A program made the position numbers and the translations under genes. The notes below the pieces were generated by a model, which was not told the origin of the DNA, did no database searches, and was given only the letters and a program-made list of their open reading frames with translations. From Chitinophagaceae bacterium (lineage in GTDB: Bacteria > Bacteroidota > Bacteroidia > Chitinophagales > Chitinophagaceae), in contig CANCKV010000196.1 of assembly GCA_947378615.1 (NCBI GenBank), forward strand, positions 1-6,484: 6,484 nucleotides of DNA. The letters are read 5' to 3'. Of the stretch, positions 1 to 6,484 are shown in pieces; the stretch's first letter is position 1; each line of letters begins with the position of its first letter.

Positions 1-40
1 ATTTTATGTTTGAACGATTATATTTTTAAAACCGAAGTAA

Positions 41-1789
41 ATGATTATTCTTGGATTAAACGCGTATCACGCAGACTCATCTGCCGCAATTTTTATTGAC
101 GGTAAAATGATAGCTGCAACGGAAGAGGAAAGATTTTTGCGAATCAAACATTGGGCAGGATTTCCTAAAGAGGCTATTAAGTTTTGTTTAAAAGAAGCCG
201 GAGTTTCTTTAAATGAAGTGGATTATATCTGTATTGGCAGAGATCCGAAAGCCAAACTTTGGAACAAAGCAAAGTATTTATTAAAAAGTTTGCCTAAGAA
301 GAATACTTTGATTTTTGATAGATTAAAAAATAGAGGCAAAATTAAAAGCCTTGAAGCTGAATTTGCAGAAATGAGTGGGTTGTCTGAAGCTATTATTAAA
401 CCCAAAATCATTAATGTTGAACATCATAGGAGTCACTTGGCTTCTGCTTTTTTTGCTAGCCCTTATGAAGAGTCAGCGATTTTATCAATTGATGGGTCGG
501 GTGATTTCAGTACAACAATGATTGCATACGGAAAAGGGAATCAGATTACTGTATTAGATTCTGTTGATTTTCCAGTAAGCGCCGGTTTGTTTTATACAGC
601 ATTCACACAATATTTGGGGTTCCCACATTATGGTGATGAATACAAAGTAATGGGCCTTGCGCCATATGGAAAACCAGTATATGTTGAACAAATTAGAGAA
701 GTACTGAAGTTTACAGATAATGGTCTTTTTGATTGGGATGCAGATTACTTTGTTAATCCTAATGAAATTAAAATGGATATGGATACCCATATTCCAATCA
801 TTTCAAATTTATATGGTCAAAAATTAGTCGACAAATTTGGCCCTGCTAGGAAGGAAAAAGAAGAATTAACTCAAAAACATAAGGATTTAGCAACCAGTGT
901 TCAGAGAGTTTGCGAAGAATTGATTTTACATATATTAAATCATTTACAGGCAAGAACAGGTTCAAAAAACATTTGTATTGCCGGAGGAGTTGCACAGAAT
1001 TCTGTTGCAAATGGTAAAGTACTTGAAAATACAGCTTTTGAAAATTTGTATATCCCTTCTGCGGGACATGATGCGGGAATTAGCATGGGTTCTGCTTTAT
1101 ATGCTTATAATCATATTTTAAAACAACCTAGAGCGGAAGCAATTTATAGTGCTTATACTGGTAGTAGATTTACCAATGAAGAAATTGAAATTTTTCTGAA
1201 AGAGCAAGGAATTAAATACCAGAGACTTAACGACGATGAATTGTATGATAAGATCACTAATAAATTAATTGAACCAGGTGTTGTTGGATGGTTTAGTGGA
1301 AGGGCAGAATTTGGTCCGAGAGCCCTCGGTGGAAGAAGCATCATTGCAGATCCCCGAAATAATCAGGCCAAAGAATTGTTGAACGCAAAAATAAAACGTA
1401 GAGAAAGCTTTCGGCCATTCGCTCCTAGTATTTTGAAAGAATATGTTAGTGAATTTTTCACAAAAGTTGAGGATGTGCCATTTATGGAAAAAGTATTTCC
1501 TATTAAACCTGAAAAGCATAGTCTAATACCTGCAGTAACTCACGTTGATGGTACTGGTAGATTACAGACCGTAACAAAAGATGTTAGCCCAAGGTATTAT
1601 GCACTAATTGATAAGTTTAGAGAGAAGACTGGAATTCCAATTCTTTTAAATACTTCTTTTAATGAAAATGAACCTATTGTAAATACACCTGCCGAAGCTT
1701 TATCTTGTTTTTTAAGAACACAGATGGATATGCTGGTTTTAGAAAATTGCCTAATTGTTCGGGAAGATAATCTACATGCAATTCTATAA
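41..1789 (+). CDS. NodU/TobZ-type carbamoyltransferase, probably of a glycan sugar
   Basis: A 582-residue protein, the usual length for the NodU/CmcH/TobZ carbamoyltransferases. In the family, carbamoyl phosphate and ATP form a carbamoyl-adenylate in a C-terminal YrdC-like domain, and the carbamoyl group is then passed to a substrate hydroxyl in an N-terminal Kae1-like domain with a bound metal. The sequence shows the N-terminal start MIILGLNAYHADSSAA, the metal-site HxxxH at H128 and H132 (within NVEHHRSHLASAF), the DGSGD loop at 151-155, the YKVMGLAPYG block at 201-210, AGGVAQN at 314-320 and AGHDAG at 341-346 with the likely metal ligand D344. The C-terminal domain has GWFSGRAEFGPRALGGRS around W417-S433, RRESFRPFAPS from R453, and LNTSFNENEP around N537. 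All key blocks are intact. ATG 41 fits the family N-terminus; no clear Shine-Dalgarno precedes it. It is followed after 8 bases by a glycosyltransferase, so a sugar is the likely acceptor; which sugar is unknown. A secondary-metabolite acceptor is possible but less likely here. Confidence 0.95.
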   Translation: MIILGLNAYHADSSAAIFIDGKMIAATEEERFLRIKHWAGFPKEAIKFCLKEAGVSLNEVDYICIGRDPKAKLWNKAKYLLKSLPKKNTLIFDRLKNRGKIKSLEAEFAEMSGLSEAIIKPKIINVEHHRSHLASAFFASPYEESAILSIDGSGDFSTTMIAYGKGNQITVLDSVDFPVSAGLFYTAFTQYLGFPHYGDEYKVMGLAPYGKPVYVEQIREVLKFTDNGLFDWDADYFVNPNEIKMDMDTHIPIISNLYGQKLVDKFGPARKEKEELTQKHKDLATSVQRVCEELILHILNHLQARTGSKNICIAGGVAQNSVANGKVLENTAFENLYIPSAGHDAGISMGSALYAYNHILKQPRAEAIYSAYTGSRFTNEEIEIFLKEQGIKYQRLNDDELYDKITNKLIEPGVVGWFSGRAEFGPRALGGRSIIADPRNNQAKELLNAKIKRRESFRPFAPSILKEYVSEFFTKVEDVPFMEKVFPIKPEKHSLIPAVTHVDGTGRLQTVTKDVSPRYYALIDKFREKTGIPILLNTSFNENEPIVNTPAEALSCFLRTQMDMLVLENCLIVREDNLHAIL

Positions 1790-1797
1790 ATAATACA

Positions 1798-3009
1798 TTG
1801 AAAGCACTCATTATTACCCAGGTATTTTATCCAGATACAGTTGCGACAGGGCAAGTCTTGTGGGATTTGGCAGATTATATGCAGCAGCATGAATGCACTG
1901 TAACAGCTTTTACTAGTAAATATGCTTACGAAGACAAATCAAAAGAATATCTTTCTGATGAGATCGTAAATGGAGTAACAATTAAAAGATTATGGCAGAC
2001 AAGACTTGGGAAAGGCAATGTATTGTATAGGATTATAGACTTTTTAAGTTTTAATATTAGTGTATTTTTTAAACTCCTATTTATTAGCAGTAAAAAATAT
2101 GATGTCATAATAGGAACAACAGTGCCTCCTTTCTTATCTTTTATCGGAGTATTTATCTCGAAAATAAAAAAGATCCCATTTTGCTATTATGTTATGGATT
2201 TACAGCCCGAGCTTAGTATTCAATCTGGGTTGATAAAAGACAAATCCATTACTGAGAAATTCTTCACAAAGCTTGGCAATTACAGTATCCGAAATTCTAA
2301 TAAACTGATTTCTTTAGACCAGTTTATGACATCATACCTGATTAAACGAGGAGCAAAACCTGATAACATACTTACTGTTCCTATATGGCCACTAATTGAC
2401 GAAAAATATTCAGGTGATAGAAATTCAAATTCATTCAGAATAGAAAATGGCTTTGGAAACAAAATTGTGATCATGTATTCTGGTAACCATGCCTATGTTC
2501 ATCCACTCGATACTTTGTTGGAAGTTGCAAATGAATTGAAAGACGATAGTCGTTTCCTTTTTGTTTTTGTTGGTGGGGGAGTTAGAAGGGCTGATGTTAC
2601 TGATTTTAAGCTAAAACATCGGTTAGATAATATTTTGCAGCTAGAATTTCAGCCTAGAAATAAAACACATATTTCATTGGCATCTTCAGACATCCAAGTG
2701 GTTGTTATGGGCAACAACCTAGTTGGGTATACACACCCCAATAAAATTTATGGAGCACTTTTTGTTGGTAAACCTATATTATATATCGGACCTATACCTT
2801 CACATATTTCAGAAATATTAACCGGCCTTGATGGAAATATAAGTGCGCAACATGGTGAAGTAACAATCATCATAAATGAACTGATTAAATTTGCGGCATT
2901 ACAAAAAATTGATTGGGATGAAGTTGGCCAAAACAATATTGATTACTGTATAGGGAATTTTGAACCCCAAAAATTGAAAGAAAAGATCAGATCTTTTATT
3001 ATTAAATAG
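1798..3009 (+). CDS. Family 4 (GT-B) glycosyltransferase, WbuB-like, TTG start
   Basis: A 403-residue protein with the two Rossmann-like domains of GT-B family 4 enzymes, which move a sugar from a nucleotide-sugar to a growing glycan, usually a lipid-linked one, at the cytoplasmic membrane face. The N-terminal half opens with KALIITQVFYPDTVATGQ (residues 2-19), the donor-side loop typical of WbuB/WcaI-like enzymes. Hydrophobic stretches at about 79-97 and 103-120 suggest membrane association, followed by MDLQPE at 133-138. The C-terminal donor domain begins near MYSGNH (226-231), has VGGG at 258-261, and HPNKIYGALFVGKP at 313-326. The residue after KIY, often the second Glu of the EX7E motif, is G319 here. 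The TTG at 1798 is chosen because the first in-frame ATG (M28, 1879) would delete the first strand and glycine loop, and no in-frame ATG lies just upstream. It follows the carbamoyltransferase by 8 bases, so translational coupling is likely. Donor and acceptor sugars are unknown. Confidence 0.9.
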   Translation: MKALIITQVFYPDTVATGQVLWDLADYMQQHECTVTAFTSKYAYEDKSKEYLSDEIVNGVTIKRLWQTRLGKGNVLYRIIDFLSFNISVFFKLLFISSKKYDVIIGTTVPPFLSFIGVFISKIKKIPFCYYVMDLQPELSIQSGLIKDKSITEKFFTKLGNYSIRNSNKLISLDQFMTSYLIKRGAKPDNILTVPIWPLIDEKYSGDRNSNSFRIENGFGNKIVIMYSGNHAYVHPLDTLLEVANELKDDSRFLFVFVGGGVRRADVTDFKLKHRLDNILQLEFQPRNKTHISLASSDIQVVVMGNNLVGYTHPNKIYGALFVGKPILYIGPIPSHISEILTGLDGNISAQHGEVTIIINELIKFAALQKIDWDEVGQNNIDYCIGNFEPQKLKEKIRSFIIK

Positions 3010-3014
3010 CACCC

Positions 3015-3018
3015 AGGA
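3015..3018 (+). promoter_or_regulatory. Possible weak Shine-Dalgarno AGGA before the ABC exporter gene
   Basis: AGGA lies four bases before the ATG at 3023, inside the 13-base gap after the glycosyltransferase gene. The spacing is shorter than usual and Bacteroidota often do without a Shine-Dalgarno, so this may be chance. It is the only recognisable purine-rich site of this kind before a start in the window. Confidence 0.3.
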
Positions 3019-3022
3019 TTAC

Positions 3023-4765
3023 ATGAGATTGATAAGGCAATTAAAGTTCATTTTAAACACAATCAATGTAAAACTTGATCTAGGGTTGATCCTATTAATA
3101 TTTATTGGCACTTTATTGGAGTCTTTAAGTATTGGTTTAGTCATTCCTTTTATAGCATTTCTAATTAAAGGTAATTCGTTTACTCATTTGCCTTTTATAC
3201 AATACTTTGGAGTACTAAGTGAAGGAACGAGTTCTCATGAAATGCAATCTTTAAAGATTTTAGCTGCTATTTTTGGAGTCTACTTTTTAAAAGCCTCTTT
3301 TTTGACTTTTACTACTCAGCGTCAAAGCAAATTTGTTCATTCAGTAGAACTTAGCCTTTCTGAGAAAACACTTGAGTCTTATCTATCTCATAACTACGAC
3401 TTTTTTTTAAAAAACAGTGCCTCTAAATTCATTCAAAACATTTATACAAATTCCAATAATCTCGCTATCTATTTGAACAGCAGTCTTCATTTTTTTAGTG
3501 ACAGTTTTTTATTAATTGTTATTGCGGTTATCCTTTTCTTTTTTCAGCCTGTTAGAATTTTAATTATATCTACAATAATCGGTTTATTGCTTTTTGCTTT
3601 CTTAAAATTCACAAGAACCTATAATAAAAAGTGGGGGGCAGTAAAAAGCAGTTGTGATCAGCAAAGAATAAAATTGCTCACAAACTCATTTCAGATTATA
3701 AAAGATATTAAGCTTTATAATAAGGAAGTATATTTTTTAAACAAATTCAAGGAGATCAACAAAAAGTCGGTGAACGCCTCAAAGAATCACTCTATATTTT
3801 TGAAATTGCCATCCCTTTGGCTAGATGTATTTGCAATTTTTGGAATTGGCATTCTAGTAGGCACAATGGTGATGCAAGGTCGAAAAGTGGATGAAATACT
3901 TCCCATTTTAGGACTTTATGCTGTAGCAACATTTAGAATTCTGCCTACTGCAAATAGGTTACTCTATAATTATCAATTGATGAAATTTCATACGCCGATC
4001 GTGGAACAGATTTCTTCGGATCTTGAAAAAGTAAGAGAATTGGAAGGTATTGATCATTTTGTATCTAATGAGCTCTCAACAGTGCAATTAGAATTCAGGG
4101 ATATCAATTTTAGTTATAACGATTTTGATAAAAATGTGTATGAAGATTTGAATTTCAAAATTGTTAGGGGTGAATTTGTAGGAATTATTGGGAAAAGTGG
4201 CGCTGGCAAAACTACTTTGATTGATCTTTTGAGCGGTTTATTAACGCCAGACAGTGGTGAAATTTATTTCAATGGCGATCGGGTTGAAAACAGTTCCATG
4301 TTTTTAAAAAACAGAATTGGATATGTTTCCCAATCTGTAAACCTTTTAGAGGATTCAATTTTGCACAATATAGCACTTGGGGTGGAATTGGAAAAGATTG
4401 ACATGGCTCAGGTAAAAAAAGCAATTGAAATTGCCCAGATTGATCGAGTGATTTCTAAATTGGAACATGGGATCGATACTTTGATTGGTGAAAAAGGAGT
4501 GCAACTTTCTGGCGGCCAACGGCAGCGGATTGCTATTGCACGTGCACTATACGATAACCCATCTATTTTGATTTTTGATGAAGCTACCAATTCATTGGAT
4601 ACAGAAGTTGAAGATGAAATCATGAATGCAATTCATAGGTTGAAGGGTTCAAAGACTATCATCATGGTGAGCCATAAAACCTCAATTCTGGAAGAATGTG
4701 ATCAGGTATATAAAATTGAAAATGGTAAGATCATAAAAGTTGATCGCCTTGATGAGGTTATTTAG
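3023..4765 (+). CDS. ABC exporter half-transporter (TMD-NBD fusion), likely glycan or lipid-linked oligosaccharide flippase
   Basis: A 580-residue protein, the usual size for MsbA/PglK-type exporters, which work as homodimers in the inner membrane and use ATP to flip or export lipids, lipid-linked oligosaccharides or peptides. The N-terminal half is a six-helix-type membrane domain, with hydrophobic segments at about 20-48, 77-98, 153-195 (two helices) and 260-315. The ATPase domain is complete: Walker A GKSGAGKT (390-397), Q-loop glutamine Q437 in GYVSQ, signature LSGGQ (495-499), Walker B ILIFDE (515-520) with catalytic E520, and the switch histidine H551 in MVSHKTS. There is no N-terminal peptidase domain, which argues against a bacteriocin exporter. 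ATG 3023 gives a typical short cytosolic lead before the first helix. Position between glycosyltransferase genes argues for a glycan substrate, as in PglK; this is inference. It is not the two-protein Wzm/Wzt arrangement, and no Wzx-type flippase is seen in the window. Confidence 0.93.
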   Translation: MRLIRQLKFILNTINVKLDLGLILLIFIGTLLESLSIGLVIPFIAFLIKGNSFTHLPFIQYFGVLSEGTSSHEMQSLKILAAIFGVYFLKASFLTFTTQRQSKFVHSVELSLSEKTLESYLSHNYDFFLKNSASKFIQNIYTNSNNLAIYLNSSLHFFSDSFLLIVIAVILFFFQPVRILIISTIIGLLLFAFLKFTRTYNKKWGAVKSSCDQQRIKLLTNSFQIIKDIKLYNKEVYFLNKFKEINKKSVNASKNHSIFLKLPSLWLDVFAIFGIGILVGTMVMQGRKVDEILPILGLYAVATFRILPTANRLLYNYQLMKFHTPIVEQISSDLEKVRELEGIDHFVSNELSTVQLEFRDINFSYNDFDKNVYEDLNFKIVRGEFVGIIGKSGAGKTTLIDLLSGLLTPDSGEIYFNGDRVENSSMFLKNRIGYVSQSVNLLEDSILHNIALGVELEKIDMAQVKKAIEIAQIDRVISKLEHGIDTLIGEKGVQLSGGQRQRIAIARALYDNPSILIFDEATNSLDTEVEDEIMNAIHRLKGSKTIIMVSHKTSILEECDQVYKIENGKIIKVDRLDEVI

Positions 4766-4799
4766 AGCAAGTTAAAAACTTTGTATTTACTGTAATTAA

Positions 4800-5696
4800 A
4801 TGAGTAATAAACCGACCATTTCTATAATTATCCCAACTTCAGGAACGCCAGAATATATTGAAGAGTGTTTGAATTCAATTTGTAGGCAAAACTTAAAGGA
4901 AGGGCAAGACTTTGAAGTATTGATTGGAATTGACCATTGTGAAGAAAGCAAGAATGTACTGAATCGAATTAAGCAAAATTATTCTAACCTTAGGATTTTC
5001 TATTTTCTTGAAAAATGTGGGCCTTATATAATTAGGAATACTTTAGCCAGATTGTCTGTTGCTGATTACTTTTTGTTTTTTGATTCAGATGATTTAATGC
5101 CTGAACAATTTTTGTCAAAAACTTACCAAGCTTTGAATTCTGCAGATGCAATCTTTTATTATTATAAATTCTTTATTGATGCCCAAAATGTAGATGGAAT
5201 AAGTAATAGAAGCTTTGATTATCATTCAATAAGTAAAATTAGAGAAGAAAAAATGTTTGTGGGAATGTCTTCGGGCAATACCCCTAATAGCCGGAAAAAG
5301 AAATCCTTTTATGCGAGGGTTTCTACCAACCTTAAAAATGGTAACATCTTTAAATTGAATTTTTATCTAAACTGGGCAATTAAAACTTATGCGCATGCTT
5401 TTCTTTCAGGGGCATTTGTGATCCGCAAAGAATTATTTTTTGATATGGACGGTTTCAGGCCATGGCCAGTAGGGGCAGACACTGAGTTAAAGATGCGATT
5501 CAAGAAATTTAATGTTGACCCAGTAAAGATGAGTTATAGATCTCCGTTTTATAAAAGGGTACATGAACATAATCTAACGCTAGAAAAGGGAACATCAATC
5601 GGATCAAGTTTAAGGAATAAGTATGAAGTCTTAATGGTATCCTCTATTGATCAAAAAAATCCAATGGTTACTTCAGGTAATTATTACAACTTATAG
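4800..5696 (+). CDS. Family 2 (GT-A) glycosyltransferase
   Basis: A 298-residue protein with the GT-A fold of family 2, which transfers a sugar from a nucleotide-sugar with help from a divalent metal in the cytoplasm. The first strand TISIIIPTSGTPEYIEECLNSI starts at residue 6, FEVLIGID ends at D45 (expected to contact the nucleotide base), and the metal-binding DxD is DSDD at 95-98 within FLFFDSDDLMPEQF. The acceptor half carries SGAFVIRKE (from S203) and GFRPWPVGADTELKMR (from G218), in which D227 or E229 probably supplies the catalytic base. A basic stretch around NSRKKK (163-168) and the following amphipathic region could help the protein sit on the membrane. No transmembrane helix is obvious, so it is not a processive synthase type. 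ATG 4800 is preceded by an A/T-rich leader with no Shine-Dalgarno and directly precedes the conserved first strand. It lies 34 bases after the ABC exporter gene. Sugar specificity cannot be deduced. Confidence 0.92.
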   Translation: MSNKPTISIIIPTSGTPEYIEECLNSICRQNLKEGQDFEVLIGIDHCEESKNVLNRIKQNYSNLRIFYFLEKCGPYIIRNTLARLSVADYFLFFDSDDLMPEQFLSKTYQALNSADAIFYYYKFFIDAQNVDGISNRSFDYHSISKIREEKMFVGMSSGNTPNSRKKKSFYARVSTNLKNGNIFKLNFYLNWAIKTYAHAFLSGAFVIRKELFFDMDGFRPWPVGADTELKMRFKKFNVDPVKMSYRSPFYKRVHEHNLTLEKGTSIGSSLRNKYEVLMVSSIDQKNPMVTSGNYYNL

Positions 5697-5744
5697 TTAT
5701 AAAACTGTCTTTGCTATTTTAATCATCGTTAGTATTATTTGATT

Positions 5745-6484
5745 TTGGAACATTATTTGATTAGTCGTTTTAATTTAAATTTATACTATAAAGATAAAAA
5801 GTCAAACTCTGTTAAAGGGGTTGATTGGCTGAGGCATAGGTTTGAGTTGTTTGAAAATCTCTGTTTGCCTTCCATTGCGCAGCAAACATGTAAACAATTT
5901 ACATGGCTCTGCCTTTTTGATCGAAATACTCCAGTTCAATATTGCAAAAGAATTGAAATGATAGCAAGCAAATATTCCTTTTTTGTTCCGCTTTATTTAA
6001 ATCAAACGGAAACAGACAATCTGAATAATTTCTTAATTGAATACATTTCATCAAAATTGCCTTCAAACAAAAAAGTAATCATTACCAGCAGAGTGGATAA
6101 CGATGATGCTTTACATTGTGAATTTATCCTGGAAGTGCAAGCTATTGCCAAATTGAATGAATCAAATGATTTTATTATCAATTTTGATTTTGGATATCAG
6201 TTAATTACAAAAATGAATTTTCTATTTAGGATTAAGCATCCTAGCAATCATTTTTTAACAAGGATTGAAACTGATATAAAGAACTTTAAAACGGTTATGG
6301 ATTTCAATCATATGAAAGCTTCTGTACATGCAAAAATTGAACATGTGGCAATGCCCAAAAAGCCAATGTGGTTAGAAATTATTCATGAAAGAAATGTTTC
6401 AAATGATTACTCCATCTCTTTAAAGTCATTCCCTGTATTTAAAAGAGTTGAGTTGAATGAGTTTGGCATTAATTTGACAACTAA
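5745..6484 (+). CDS. Putative rhamnosyltransferase-family glycosyltransferase, TTG start, 3' end outside the window
   Basis: An open frame of 246 codons without a stop reaches the right edge, so the C-terminus is missing. The translation fits the putative rhamnosyl transferase family (Pfam Rhamno_transf, PF11316, from memory). It starts EHYLISRFNLNLYY, then has DWLRHRFELFENLCLPSI (27-44), QTCKQFTWLCLFDRNTP (47-63), the DxD-like metal site TSRVDNDDA (114-122) and PMWLEIIHERNVSN (207-220). The family name rests on few characterised members, so rhamnose as donor is only a guess. The frame is closed upstream by TAG at 5730-5732 and has no ATG before codon 72 (5958), which would remove the first third of the conserved domain. 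Translation must therefore begin at a non-ATG codon: TTG 5745, placing the start right at the family's usual N-terminus, or TTG 5739, two codons upstream. It lies 48 bases after the family 2 glycosyltransferase gene and likely shares its transcript. Confidence 0.85.
   Translation, partial: MEHYLISRFNLNLYYKDKKSNSVKGVDWLRHRFELFENLCLPSIAQQTCKQFTWLCLFDRNTPVQYCKRIEMIASKYSFFVPLYLNQTETDNLNNFLIEYISSKLPSNKKVIITSRVDNDDALHCEFILEVQAIAKLNESNDFIINFDFGYQLITKMNFLFRIKHPSNHFLTRIETDIKNFKTVMDFNHMKASVHAKIEHVAMPKKPMWLEIIHERNVSNDYSISLKSFPVFKRVELNEFGINLTT

Noticed and set aside
5..12. TATGTTTG, which matches the Bacteroidota -7 consensus TAnnTTTG and lies 28 bases before the ATG at 41.
   Set aside because: The -33 partner would lie outside the window, the motif is frequent by chance in AT-rich DNA, and it may overlap the end of an upstream gene.
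1..29. Possible C-terminal tail of an upstream gene: frame 3 reads FMFERLYF then TAA at 27-29.
   Set aside because: An 11-base gap to the next ATG would fit the operon style, but eight codons cannot identify a gene, and another frame also stops early (TGA at 11-13), so the frame cannot be chosen.
1265..1519. Reverse-strand open frame of 84 codons inside the carbamoyltransferase gene, and similar ones at 554-790, 1597-1890, 2280-2474 and 4408-4623.
   Set aside because: They lie opposite strongly conserved coding sequence, resemble no known family, and have the composition expected of a shadow frame.
3401..3415. Run of eight T then six A in the ABC exporter gene, which includes in-frame heptamers of the T TTA AAA and A AAA AAC slippery type.
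   Set aside because: A -1 shift meets TAA at 3424-3426 and would only truncate the exporter; no downstream structure was evident and the zero frame gives an intact protein. Such runs are expected in AT-rich coding DNA.
3023..4765. ABC exporter read as a bacteriocin or peptide exporter.
   Set aside because: It lacks the N-terminal C39 peptidase domain, no small precursor peptide gene was seen nearby, and its neighbours are glycan genes.
4773..4783. Short inverted repeat AGTT-AAA-AACT in the gap after the ABC exporter gene.
   Set aside because: A four-pair AT-rich stem with no following T run is too weak for a terminator or operator.
5697..5744. 48-base AT-rich gap, checked for a promoter or terminator.
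   Set aside because: No TAnnTTTG box and only a five-pair AATCA/TGATT match with a long loop were seen; nothing supportable.

Overview
The window is AT-rich (about one third G+C by eye) and carries five tightly packed genes, all on the + strand; the last runs off the right edge. The base composition, A/T-rich gene starts with little Shine-Dalgarno signal, TTG starts, and the type of sugar-modifying genes suggest a member of the Bacteroidota (for example a Pedobacter- or Flavobacterium-like organism). That assignment is inferred from style, not from a marker gene.

Layout: (1) 41-1789, a NodU/TobZ-type carbamoyltransferase; (2) 1798-3009, a WbuB-like family 4 glycosyltransferase that starts at TTG; (3) 3023-4765, a complete ABC exporter half-transporter resembling lipid-linked glycan flippases; (4) 4800-5696, a family 2 (GT-A) glycosyltransferase; (5) 5745-6484, the N-terminal part of a putative rhamnosyltransferase-family glycosyltransferase, also with a TTG start and easily missed for that reason. 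The gaps between genes are 8, 13, 34 and 48 bases. None contains a convincing terminator or promoter, so the five genes probably form part of one operon. No RNA gene, insertion sequence, CRISPR array or long repeat was seen, and no stretch over 300 bases lacks a gene.

Taken together this looks like part of a surface-glycan locus (O-antigen, exopolysaccharide or protein-glycan precursor). Three glycosyltransferases would extend an oligosaccharide, probably on a lipid carrier at the inner face of the cytoplasmic membrane. The carbamoyltransferase would add a carbamoyl group to a sugar hydroxyl, and the ABC exporter would flip the lipid-linked product or export the glycan. The families are well supported by motifs; the sugars, linkages and final destination cannot be read from the sequence. 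I found no evidence for a wholly new type of system. The most notable points are the combination of carbamoylation with a PglK/MsbA-type exporter and the non-ATG starts.
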